From assembly GCA_963930955.1 (NCBI GenBank), contig OZ006967.1, forward strand, positions 1,612,001-1,676,000: DNA of 64,000 bases. Reading direction: 5' to 3'. Positions 23,811-32,112 of the stretch are shown one piece after another (the first letter of the stretch is position 1; each line of letters starts with the position of its first letter). Position numbers and translations under genes: made by a program. The notes below the pieces were generated by a model that was not told the DNA's origin, made no database searches, and saw only the letters and a program-made list of their open reading frames with translations. This DNA comes from Scatomonas sp963930955 (GTDB taxonomy: Bacteria > Bacillota > Clostridia > Lachnospirales > Lachnospiraceae).

Positions 23811-26105
23811 ATGAAACGGAAGGTATTGGGTGCTTTATGGGCGCTGGGGCTTATGGCGGCTGGAACTGTGTTCCTGCCGGTTTCCGCGGAAGCTGCAGAA
23901 GGAATGGGGACGGCTGTTCAGGCGGAGGAAGAGGGCGAAGTAGCAGCCGGGGATGCCATTACCGGTCTGGAGATTCGGACAGAAGAAGAGGTGGCCAGGA
24001 AATACGAGGAACTGATGCCGGATCTGAACGGCAGTGTTGTGTATGAAAGCGAGCCGGCGATCTCCGCCCCCTATGCAGCCGGTCAGCTGTCGGAGGAAAG
24101 CCTGCAGGCTGGTCTCAATGCGGTGAACCTGGTGCGGTACATTGCAGGACTGCCGGATGATATAACACTGAATGAAGAATACACAAGTTATGCCCAGCAC
24201 GGATCGGTGGTTATGGGCGCCAACGGGGAACTGAATCATTATCCCTCCTGTCCAGCCGGCATGGAGGAGGCTTTTTTTGAATTGGGATACCAGGGGACAT
24301 CATCCTCCAATATCGGCGCCGGCTACCGGAATCTGGCGGATTCAGTAATCTGCGGCTACATGGATGATTCCGATGATTCCAATCTGCAGGTTCTGGGACA
24401 CCGGCGCTGGGTGCTGAATCCTGCTATGACACAGACGGGTTTTGGCTACGCGCCGGGAAATACCTACAGCAGCTTTACAGCTATGTATGTACTGGATCGG
24501 GCCAGAGATTATTCTGTGGATTATATTGCCTGGCCTGGGGCGGCAACGCCCACAGAAATTTATCAGTATACGCCGGCTTTCAGTGTTTTTCTGAATGAGT
24601 CCTACGAGGTGGATGCGGATCAGATTACCGTGACCATTCACAGCCAGGCGGAAAGCCAGGATTATGTTTTCGGGAAAAATGCAGGCGGCAGTCCGGCGGG
24701 TTCGTTCTATGTAGATGATGATTCAGACGGCAGTTACGTAGGTATGAGAGGTTCCGCTCTTATCTTTCTGCCGGAGAACCACCGCTTTATGGAAGATGAC
24801 CGGCTGACTGTGTCGATTGAAGGACTTATTCGTGAGGGGGAGGAGAGCTCTCTGTCTTATACCGTAAAGCTTTTTTCTGCTGATGAGATGCTGGCAGAGC
24901 TGAACAAACAGGTAACAGACATTTCTGTAAGCGGGCTGGAAAAAACGGAGTATGTCAAGGGCGAAGCCTTTTCACTGGAGGGAGGGACGCTGACAGTCAA
25001 CTATGATAATCAGACCAGAGACGTTCTTCCGCTGACCGAGGAGATGCTGACGTCTCTTCCGGATATGAACAAAATAGGCAGTCAGACCGTTCAGGTGTCT
25101 TACCAGGGAAAAACTGCCTCTTTTGAAATTATTGTGCGCATGAAGCCGGCGGATATCGGAGATCTTCTGGATCAGGAGCAGACGGAAGAGATCGTTCGGC
25201 TTCTGGAACTGCAGGAGAGGGATGCGGAAATTTTCCCGGAGAACGGGGAACGCTACGGGGAAGAAGGAATTTGGATCGAGTATGTTCCGGGAGATGTTCC
25301 GATTACAGTCACAGTCACGGGAAATGAACAGATTACATATCACGGGATCGGCTGCGGATCCCGCATCCAGGAAGTAGAGAAGGTTCTGAAGGAACAGGGC
25401 TGGGAGCCGCCCAGAAGCCAGGGGACTTTTTATCTGAAAAGAACCAATGACCGCTGGTACGGCTTCACTATTGAGATAGAAGCAGAAAAGGTAACTGGCT
25501 GGACATGGATGAACTGGGTAGAGGGAGATTTGGGCGAAACGCCTTTTACAGACGTACCCCAGGGAGCCTGGTTTTACGATCCGGTGGTTTATGTTTATAA
25601 AAACTGGATCATGACCGGCCTGGAAGAAACCGTTTTTGGCCCTGCAGTGACCCTTTCCCGGGCTCAGTTTGCTGTGATCCTTTACCGTATGGAAGGAGAG
25701 CCTTCTGTGGAGGGGGTGACGGCCAAAGAATTTCCAGATGTACCGGACGGCATCTGGTACAGTGATGCCGTTGCCTGGGCGAATAGCTGCGGGATTATTA
25801 CCGGATACACAGAAGGGGCTCAAAAAGATTATTTTGGAGCCTCCGATCAGATTACCAGGGCCCAGATGGCAACCATGATGTACCGCTATGCGGATTACAA
25901 AGGCTGCGATGTCTCGGCAGCAGGGGATCTGGGAGATTTCCCGGATAGCCATCAGGTCCCGGATTTTGCCCTGCAGAGTATTCCCTGGGCCGTGGGAAAA
26001 GAAATCATTAAAGGGGATGGCGGAAAACTGAATCCCCAGAAGCCTGCCTCCCGGGCAGAGGGGGCCACGATTATTAAGAGATTTATGGAAAAGGCGGACC
26101 AGTAA
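23811..26105 (+). CDS. Secreted CAP-domain protein with three SLH domains
   Basis: The 764-residue protein has a signal peptide (cleavage likely after AEA near residue 29). A CAP/SCP-like domain covers roughly 95-230 (VNLVRYIAGLPDDITLNEEYTSYAQH, GELNHYP, SSNIGAGYRNLADSVICGYMDD, VLGHRRWVLNP). A bacterial Ig-like domain follows at about 370-445 (VTDISVSGLEKTEYVKGEAF). An uncharacterised region comes next, then three S-layer homology domains from about 585 to the end (FTDVPQGAWFYDPVVYVY, FPDVPDGIWYSDAVAWA, FPDSHQVPDFALQSIPWA). SLH repeats bind secondary wall polymer, so the protein should stay on the cell surface. The role of the CAP domain is unknown. It has its own promoter and a strong terminator, and is monocistronic. 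Confidence 0.85.
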   Translation: MKRKVLGALWALGLMAAGTVFLPVSAEAAEGMGTAVQAEEEGEVAAGDAITGLEIRTEEEVARKYEELMPDLNGSVVYESEPAISAPYAAGQLSEESLQAGLNAVNLVRYIAGLPDDITLNEEYTSYAQHGSVVMGANGELNHYPSCPAGMEEAFFELGYQGTSSSNIGAGYRNLADSVICGYMDDSDDSNLQVLGHRRWVLNPAMTQTGFGYAPGNTYSSFTAMYVLDRARDYSVDYIAWPGAATPTEIYQYTPAFSVFLNESYEVDADQITVTIHSQAESQDYVFGKNAGGSPAGSFYVDDDSDGSYVGMRGSALIFLPENHRFMEDDRLTVSIEGLIREGEESSLSYTVKLFSADEMLAELNKQVTDISVSGLEKTEYVKGEAFSLEGGTLTVNYDNQTRDVLPLTEEMLTSLPDMNKIGSQTVQVSYQGKTASFEIIVRMKPADIGDLLDQEQTEEIVRLLELQERDAEIFPENGERYGEEGIWIEYVPGDVPITVTVTGNEQITYHGIGCGSRIQEVEKVLKEQGWEPPRSQGTFYLKRTNDRWYGFTIEIEAEKVTGWTWMNWVEGDLGETPFTDVPQGAWFYDPVVYVYKNWIMTGLEETVFGPAVTLSRAQFAVILYRMEGEPSVEGVTAKEFPDVPDGIWYSDAVAWANSCGIITGYTEGAQKDYFGASDQITRAQMATMMYRYADYKGCDVSAAGDLGDFPDSHQVPDFALQSIPWAVGKEIIKGDGGKLNPQKPASRAEGATIIKRFMEKADQ

Positions 26106-26144
26106 AGAGCGGTGCGTTCAGATGCTTCGAAAATGAAATGAGAA

Positions 26145-26204
26145 AGGGTGTCCCAGGCCTATGATCTGATTCATTCATAGGAAGGGGGCACCCTCCCCTT
26201 TTTT
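26145..26204 (+). terminator. Terminator after the CAP/SLH gene
   Basis: A long imperfect stem (26145-26164 with about 26175-26194: AGGGTG..CCTATGA pairing with TCATAGG..CACCCT) ends in a run of T at 26199-26204. It also lies between convergent genes. Confidence 0.85.
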
Positions 26205-26221
26205 AGAAAATGGTCAGGCAG

Positions 26222-27355
26222 TTAAAGCTTCTGCAGAAACTCTTCAACGTAGAACAATGCCGCCCCGATAGCAGGGGTATACTGTCCGTGGACACCCACC
26301 AGGATCTGGTTTTTTCCAAGAGTAAAGGGGGAGGAGGAATTCACCCGCTTTAACAGATCGTCGATATCTTCCTCCGTAAAATAAGGAGCCAGATACCCGC
26401 TGAGGATTACAGGGGCGTCAATGACCATATTCAGGTTTCTTATAGCAAAAGATAAATGAATCAGGTAATCTTCCCAGATCTGTGCAAGACGGGAAGATTT
26501 ATTTTCTCTCAGAAGCGGGAAAAAATCCTTGATGGGAAGGCCGGAAGCATGTTCCAGGGCATTGGCGGAGCAGTAGGTTTCCATACAGCCCCGATTGCCG
26601 CAGTAGCACAGAGGACCTTCCGGATTGACACACATGTGTTCCAGAACGCCGCTGTGCATAGAACTTCCCTGATGAATCTGATGGTTGGTGATGATCGCTC
26701 CGCCTAAATTCCGATTCAGCAAAAAGATAACGGCGCTGTCCAGATCCGGATGGTTCCACAGTTCCAGGCATGCTGCGGATTTTGAATCGTGCTCCAGATG
26801 GCAGGGACAGGGAAGATACTGAGAAAAATTTTCCAGTTTCATGCCGGTATTGTCCATGATCCTTCCATAGGTTACAACGGTATGGTCCGGAGAAGTGATC
26901 CCCTGGGTAGCAAAGGAAATCCCCAGCAATTTATCTTTGCCGTAATGGTTTTCGGTCAGAAACTTTTTAATTTCCCCGGCGGCTTCCTGGTAATAGGCGG
27001 AAGTGTTGGAGTAAGGAAGGGAAACTGTGCCGGTGTAGACGGCATCCCCGTATAGATTGACTGCCGTGATATGGAACATATTTTTCAACAGACCGATGCC
27101 TATGGAAATTTTAAAATCCGGGACGATGCGGATGGCCTGTGCCTTTCTGCCGCCGGTGGACTCAAAAAATCCTTTCCTTTCGATGAGACCGGCCTCCTCC
27201 AGCAGGTTAAGATTTTGGCTGACGGTAGACAAACCCATCTGGAGATCCTGGACGATCTGCTGTTTGGAAGTCACTTTTTTTTTGTAAATATAGTGATAGA
27301 CTTTTGAACGGTTTATTTTTTTTAAATTTATGGTAGTCAATCCCTTTTCATTCAT
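26222..27355 (-). CDS. ROK family transcriptional regulator (NagC/XylR type)
   Basis: The 377-residue protein has an N-terminal winged helix-turn-helix (VTSKQQIVQDLQMGLSTVSQNLNLLEEAGLIERKG, about 27-62) followed by a ROK sugar-kinase-like domain. The zinc-binding motif CVNPEGPLCYCGNRGCMETYCS is present, and HLEHDSKSAACLELW fits the effector pocket. It is divergent from the uxuB-like gene, with two dyads in the shared 257-base spacer that could be its operators. It probably represses that hexuronate cluster until a sugar acid binds. The effector is inferred from context only. Confidence 0.88.
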   Translation of the reverse strand: MNEKGLTTINLKKINRSKVYHYIYKKKVTSKQQIVQDLQMGLSTVSQNLNLLEEAGLIERKGFFESTGGRKAQAIRIVPDFKISIGIGLLKNMFHITAVNLYGDAVYTGTVSLPYSNTSAYYQEAAGEIKKFLTENHYGKDKLLGISFATQGITSPDHTVVTYGRIMDNTGMKLENFSQYLPCPCHLEHDSKSAACLELWNHPDLDSAVIFLLNRNLGGAIITNHQIHQGSSMHSGVLEHMCVNPEGPLCYCGNRGCMETYCSANALEHASGLPIKDFFPLLRENKSSRLAQIWEDYLIHLSFAIRNLNMVIDAPVILSGYLAPYFTEEDIDDLLKRVNSSSPFTLGKNQILVGVHGQYTPAIGAALFYVEEFLQKL

Positions 27356-27377
27356 CTTGATTCTCCTGAACTGATAG

Positions 27378-27391
27378 TGTACACGGATGCT
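27378..27391. repeat. Possible decayed half of the palindromic repeat
   Basis: TGTACACGGATGCT matches the right arm of copy 4 with one difference. No partner arm is visible, so chance similarity cannot be excluded. Confidence 0.3.
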
Positions 27392-27404
27392 TTCTTTTCT
27401 ATAT

Positions 27405-27419
27405 ACTTAAGATTTAAGT
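27405..27419. promoter_or_regulatory. Dyad ACTTAA-N3-TTAAGT, possible ROK autoregulatory operator
   Basis: A perfect 6-bp inverted repeat with a 3-base centre lies 50 bases upstream of the ROK regulator start. The half-site ACTTA recurs in the dyad at the uxuB-like promoter. Confidence 0.45.
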
Positions 27420-27524
27420 CTATTTTATTACTGGCCCGGGAAAAAAAGCAATCGCTGGAAGAATAATGAAGAAGCATTGGTAAAATCCTCCAAAAAATTA
27501 GGAAAAGATTGTGTTTTCTGTCAA

Positions 27525-27553
27525 TTGATTTAGGGAAAATTTGGTTATATAGC
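27525..27553 (+). promoter_or_regulatory. Promoter of the uxuB-like gene
   Basis: TTGATT at 27525-27530 and TATAGC at 27548-27553 are 17 bases apart. The following dyad covers the expected +1. Confidence 0.6.
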
Positions 27554-27584
27554 ATACTTACAACTTAGAGATAAGCGTAAGTAT
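27554..27584 (+). promoter_or_regulatory. Nested dyad operator at the uxuB-like promoter
   Basis: Outer arms ATACTTAC (27554-27561) and GTAAGTAT (27577-27584) pair perfectly, and inner arms CTTA (27564-27567) and TAAG (27572-27575) pair as well. Placed directly after the -10, it is where a repressor would block initiation. Confidence 0.6.
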
Positions 27585-27612
27585 AAAGTAAAAAAGAATG
27601 GAGGAAGCAAAA

Positions 27613-29238
27613 ATGAAATTGACAGTGGCGGGAATCAAAAATCAGGAGGTCTGGGAGAAGGCGGGAATCCGGCTGCCGGGTTATGACGTGGAGGCAGTTT
27701 CGGAAAAAGCCAGACAGGAACCCGGCTGGGTACATTTCGGCATCGGCAACATTTTCCGCATCTTTATCGGAGGGATCGCGGACGGCCTTCTGGAAGAAGG
27801 GGCAATGGACCGGGGGATCACCTGTGTGGAGACCTTTGATTACGATGTGGTGGACAAAATTTACAAACCCTATGACAATTTGGCCCTGAGCGTGATCCTT
27901 CACGGCGACGGGACCAGAGAGTATAAAGTGCTTGGTTCCCTGGCGGAAGCGGTTAAAGCCCAGTCTTCGGATCCGGAGCAGTGGAGCCGTCTGAAAGAAA
28001 TCTTTTCCAGCCCCTCTCTACAGATGGTGTCTTTTACCATTACGGAGAAAGGGTACGCTCTGCGTAAAGCGGACGGAACCTGGTTCCCCTTTGTGGAAGA
28101 AGACATTCAGAAAGGACCGGATCAGGCCACAGGAGCCATGGCCGTTGTAACAGCTATGCTGTACGAGAGATATAAAGCGGGAAAATATCCCCTGGCGCTG
28201 GTTTCTATGGACAACTGTTCTCAGAATGGTGCGAAACTCCGGGAATCCGTGCGGACCATGACGGAGGAGTGGCAGAAAGCGGGATATGTGGATGCCGGCT
28301 TCGCCTCCTATGTCAGCGATGAAAAAACAGTTTCTTTCCCCTGGGCTATGATCGACAAGATCACGCCCCGGCCCAGTGAGCAGATCGCCGCGGATCTGGA
28401 AGCCCTGGGTGTGGAAAACATGCAGCCGGTGATCACCGGGAAACGAACCTATATCGCTCCCTTTATTAATGCGGAAAAGCCCCAGTATCTGGTGATCGAG
28501 GACAGCTTTCCAAACGGGCGGCCCGCTTTGGAAAAAGGTTTCGGCGTCTATCTGGCAGACCGTGAAACAGTGAACCTGTCAGAGCGAATGAAGGTAACCG
28601 TGTGCCTGAATCCGGTGCATTCCGCTACGGGGCCTCTGGGAGTGGTGCTGGGCTATGACCTTTTTGCCCATATGCTGAACACGGATCCGGATATGATGAA
28701 AATGGCCCGCATGGTGGCTTACCATGAGGGACTTCCGGTGGTGCCGGATCCGGGGATCCTTTCTCCCCGGGAATTTGTGGACGAGCTTTTCAACGTCCGG
28801 TTCCCTAACGAATATCTGGGGGACACCAATCTGCGGCTGGCGGTAGATGTTTCCCAGATGGTGGGCATCCGTTTCGGTGAGACCATCAAGGCGTATACAG
28901 CGAAATATGGAGACGCCTCCCGTCTTACAGCCATTCCTCTGGGAATCGCCGGCTGGCTCCGGTACATGCTGGCCGTGGATGACCAGGGAAAAAAATACGA
29001 ACTGGCCCCGGATCCCATGAATGAAGAGCTGCAGGAACAGTTAAAAGAGATCCTTGTAGGGCGGCCGGAGACCTTGACCACCCAGTTAAAACCCATTCTT
29101 TCCAATGAGCGGATTTTCTTCACGGATCTTTACAGAGCGGGGCTGGGAGAAAAGATCGAGATCATGTTCCGGGAAATGATCGCCGGTCCCGGTGCGGTAA
29201 AAGTCACGGTATATAAATATATGGAAGGAGGAAGATAA
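27613..29238 (+). CDS. Mannitol dehydrogenase family protein, probable fructuronate reductase (UxuB-like)
   Basis: The start ATG 27613 is chosen because GGAGG (27600-27604) is eight bases away; an ATG 15 bases upstream overlaps that site. The 541-residue protein shows VHFGIGNIFRIFIGG (nucleotide-binding N-terminus), CVETFDYDVVDKIY, VSMDNCSQNGAKL with the catalytic-region Asn, and MVAYHEGLPVVPDPGI. Polyol-specific long-chain dehydrogenases of this type reduce fructuronate or tagaturonate with NADH. Uronate use is favoured by its neighbours: a ROK regulator, a GntP-type permease remnant and a PfkB kinase remnant that would act on 2-keto-3-deoxygluconate. The gene itself seems intact, though downstream partners are broken. 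Confidence 0.8.
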   Translation: MKLTVAGIKNQEVWEKAGIRLPGYDVEAVSEKARQEPGWVHFGIGNIFRIFIGGIADGLLEEGAMDRGITCVETFDYDVVDKIYKPYDNLALSVILHGDGTREYKVLGSLAEAVKAQSSDPEQWSRLKEIFSSPSLQMVSFTITEKGYALRKADGTWFPFVEEDIQKGPDQATGAMAVVTAMLYERYKAGKYPLALVSMDNCSQNGAKLRESVRTMTEEWQKAGYVDAGFASYVSDEKTVSFPWAMIDKITPRPSEQIAADLEALGVENMQPVITGKRTYIAPFINAEKPQYLVIEDSFPNGRPALEKGFGVYLADRETVNLSERMKVTVCLNPVHSATGPLGVVLGYDLFAHMLNTDPDMMKMARMVAYHEGLPVVPDPGILSPREFVDELFNVRFPNEYLGDTNLRLAVDVSQMVGIRFGETIKAYTAKYGDASRLTAIPLGIAGWLRYMLAVDDQGKKYELAPDPMNEELQEQLKEILVGRPETLTTQLKPILSNERIFFTDLYRAGLGEKIEIMFREMIAGPGAVKVTVYKYMEGGR

Positions 29239-29239
29239 G

Positions 29240-30249
29240 ATGACAGATCCGGTATTCGCGGCGGATCCGGCCAGACTGCTGATCGCGGCGGCGGCGGGAA
29301 TCGCTCTGGGGATTACCGGCCTGGCAGTGGGAACAACTGTCTTTTTTGAGGCGGGCGTGGTGATCCTGATTCCCCTGGCCTTTGTCCCGCCCTCAGCAGG
29401 CTCCGTGCTGGTGGCGAATATGCTGCAGGTGGATCTCGGGGTAATGATCGCAGTAGGCCTGCCGATGGGAGTTCTTTCCCTGATCTTTGCGGGGATCCTC
29501 TGGTCCAAATGAATCGGCAGACGGATCCACACGGGGCTTCCCTCCAACATTCAGGAGGTCCGGGAAGCGGAGGAAGGGAAACTGCCCGCTTTTTCCACTG
29601 TGCTGTGCATCATTCTGCTTCCCCTGGTCCTGATCCTTCTCAGTACCGTATCCGCATACATCCAGGGGCTGGAAGAAATCCGGCCGGTGCTGGATTTCCT
29701 GGGAACGCCCTTTGTGGCGTTGATCATCGCCGTGCTGACAGCAATGTATTTTCTGGGAAAAAAGCAAGGGTATAACGGGGAACAGTTAAAAAAGATCCTG
29801 GACCGCTCCCTGCGTCCTACTGGGCAGATCCTTCTTGTGATCACCGGCGGAGGGATTATCCGCTGGGTGCTGCAGGACTGCGGCATGGGGAATATCATCG
29901 GCCCTGCCCTGGAAAAAAGCGGACTTCCTCTGGTGCTGATCGCCTTTTTGATCGCAGCTCTGATCCGGGCGTCAGTGGGGCCGCTGTGGTGGCCATGACC
30001 ATGGCGGCCGGGATCATGGCGGCCTTGCCCGGGGTGGCGGAACTTCCCCCGGTTTATCTGGCAGCTATGGTCTGCGCCATCAACGGGGGAGCCACAGCCT
30101 TCAGCCATGTAAATGATTCCGGTTTCTGGCTGGTGAATTCCCTGCTGGAAATCGATGAAAAGACAACTCTGAAATCCTGGACCATGATGGAGACCATCAT
30201 AGGGATCACCGGCCTGGTAGCCGCGGTTGTCATTACGCTGTTTGTGTAA
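29240..30249 (+). pseudogene. GntP-family permease, broken
   Basis: The region encodes GntP-family wording (VFFEAGVVILIPLAF, VDLGVMIAVGLPMGV, NGGATAFSHVNDSGFWLV) but is damaged in four ways. About 80 N-terminal residues are missing. Roughly 30 residues between LIPLAF and VPPSAG are gone. An in-frame TGA at 29510-29512 stands where the family has Trp, with the frame continuing as IGRRIHTGLPS. Finally the frame shifts at the G-run 29977-29980, where one lost G restores GAAVVAMTMAAG. Intact members have about 440 residues and import gluconate-type sugar acids. It follows the uxuB-like gene by one base. Confidence 0.85.
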
Positions 30250-30265
30250 GGGGGCGAGAAAAAGA

Positions 30266-31273
30266 ATGATCGTCAAAGTGGTTTTGGGGACCATGCAGAA
30301 CGCAAAAAAACTGGTGAACATTGCAGAAGGCCTTTTCTGTGACGCGGAACTATCCAGCGGGCGCTATGTGGTAGACGCCAAATCTATGCTGGGGGTCTTA
30401 AGCCTGCCGGATTTTGAAGTGGGAGAACTGCATATCCACACGGAGAATGAAACCGAATGCGGAAAAATATTGGAGCAGCTCCGAAAAGAACATCTTCTAA
30501 TGGATATCCGGGATGCAGTCCGCCCTTCTCTGTATGATATCGTGGCCTTCGGCGAGATCTTGATCGATTTTACCTCTCAGGGCGTTCATGGGGATGGACA
30601 GACACTTTATGCCAGAAACCCCGGAGGGGCCCCGGCCAATGTGGCGGTAGCGGCGGGAAGGCTGGGGGCCCGCACCGCCTTTCTGGGAAAGGCAGGCAGG
30701 GATATGCACGGGGAATTTTTAAGATCCGTACTCCAGAGGGAGCAGGTAGATACCAGGGGACTGATCCTGGATGACCGTTATTTTACCACCCTGGCCTTTG
30801 TAGAGGTGAACGGGGAAGGAGAGCGGACGTTTTCTTTCGCCAGAAAACCGGGGGCGGATACGAAGATCCAGAAAGAAGAGCTTGATACGGATATCCTGGA
30901 TCATACAAATATTTTTCATGTGGGTTCCTTGTCCCTGACAGACCAGCCTGCGGAAGATACGACCTTTTACGCGGTAAAAAGAGCCAAGGCAAAAGGCAGT
31001 GTGATCTCCTACGATCCCAATTACCGGGCCTCTTTGTGGAAAGACCGGGAAACGGCAGAAAAACGTATGAGAAGTCTTTTGCCCTATGTGGATCTTATAA
31101 AGATCTCTGAGGAGGAAACGGAGCTTTTAACCGGATACAGGGAGGTTTCCGCCGCGGCGGAAGCCCTGTACCGGCAGGGCGTAAAAGTCATTGCGGTAAC
31201 TTTAGGGGAAAAAGGCGCCATTCCGGCCATGCCTCACCTGCCTCAGGTTAAAGAAAGATTGAAAGATAGATAA
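30266..31273 (+). pseudogene. HPr-like domain fused to a C-terminally truncated PfkB sugar kinase
   Basis: The 335 codons start at ATG 30266. Residues 1-78 resemble HPr: VDAKSMLGVLSL matches the Ser46 region, but the active-site His of the usual GLHARPA is absent (GTMQNAKKLV). From residue 90 the frame is a PfkB/ribokinase-type kinase (YDIVAFGEILIDFTSQG, RNPGGAPANVAVAAGRLGA, ISYDPNYRASLW, LLPYVDLIKISEEETELLTG). It stops after TLGEKGAIPAMP, so the last 90 or so residues with the DTTGAGD catalytic motif are missing. Without that Asp it cannot be a kinase. The fusion itself might be natural or result from deletion. Confidence 0.7.
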
Positions 31274-31431
31274 TCATGTGATACGATTTCCTCCTTGCAA
31301 TACACTCCTGTTGACGGTACTATGTTATGGAAGGAACTGTTATTTTCCCTGATTTCACAGAGACGACATAATCCCCTGCTATGATAAAGAAAAAGCAGGC
31401 TGCCGGCACAGGAGCGCAAGGAGGTGCCTTT

Positions 31432-32112
31432 ATGGATAAATTAAAAATACTGGTAGTGGATGATGAGAGCCGTATGCGGAAGCTGGTGCGGGATTTCCTG
31501 ATAAAAAGCGGTTTTGAGGTGGTGGAGGCCGGGGACGGGGAAGCGGCCCTGGATCTGTTTTACGAAGACAAGGAGATCGCTCTGATCATTCTGGATGTGA
31601 TGATGCCAAAAATGGACGGCTGGGAGGTCTGCCGGGAGATCCGGCAGCACTCCAAAGTGCCCATTATCATGCTGACAGCAAAAGGGGAAGAGCGGGACGA
31701 ACTCCTGGGATTTGAATTGGGAGTAGACGAGTATATCTCCAAACCCTTCAGCCCCAAGATCCTGGTGGCCCGGGTGGAAGCCATTCTCCGCCGGACCAGT
31801 CAGATCAATCCTGGCGAGACCCTGGAGGCCGGCGGAATTGTAATCGACAAAGCAGCCCATCTGGCATCTATTGACGGGAAGCCTATGGAACTCAGTTACA
31901 AAGAATTCGAACTGCTGGCTTATTTCCTGGAAAATCAGGGGATTGCCCTTTCCCGGGAAAAAATCCTCAACAATGTGTGGAATTATGATTATTTCGGTGA
32001 TGCCCGGACCATTGATACCCATGTAAAAAAACTGCGGAGCAAAATGGGCGAAAAAGGCAGCTATATAAAGACTATCTGGGGAATGGGCTATAAGTTCGAG
32101 GTGGACGCATGA
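31432..32112 (+). CDS. OmpR-family response regulator
   Basis: The start ATG 31432 follows AAGGAGG; the 226-residue protein has a receiver domain (acidic VVDDE, phospho-acceptor D55 in LIILDVMMPKMDG, MLTAKG, YISKPFSP) and an OmpR-type winged helix (ELSYKEFELLAYFLENQG, DARTIDTHVKKLRSKMG, IKTIWGMGYKFE). It overlaps the histidine kinase gene by 4 bases (ATGA), so the pair forms a two-component system. The regulon is not known. The 158 bases upstream contain no clear consensus promoter. Confidence 0.95.
   Translation: MDKLKILVVDDESRMRKLVRDFLIKSGFEVVEAGDGEAALDLFYEDKEIALIILDVMMPKMDGWEVCREIRQHSKVPIIMLTAKGEERDELLGFELGVDEYISKPFSPKILVARVEAILRRTSQINPGETLEAGGIVIDKAAHLASIDGKPMELSYKEFELLAYFLENQGIALSREKILNNVWNYDYFGDARTIDTHVKKLRSKMGEKGSYIKTIWGMGYKFEVDA

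Noticed and set aside
31295..31323. Promoter TTGCAA-17-TACTAT ahead of the response regulator
   Set aside because: Both hexamers match the consensus at only four positions, too weak to annotate.
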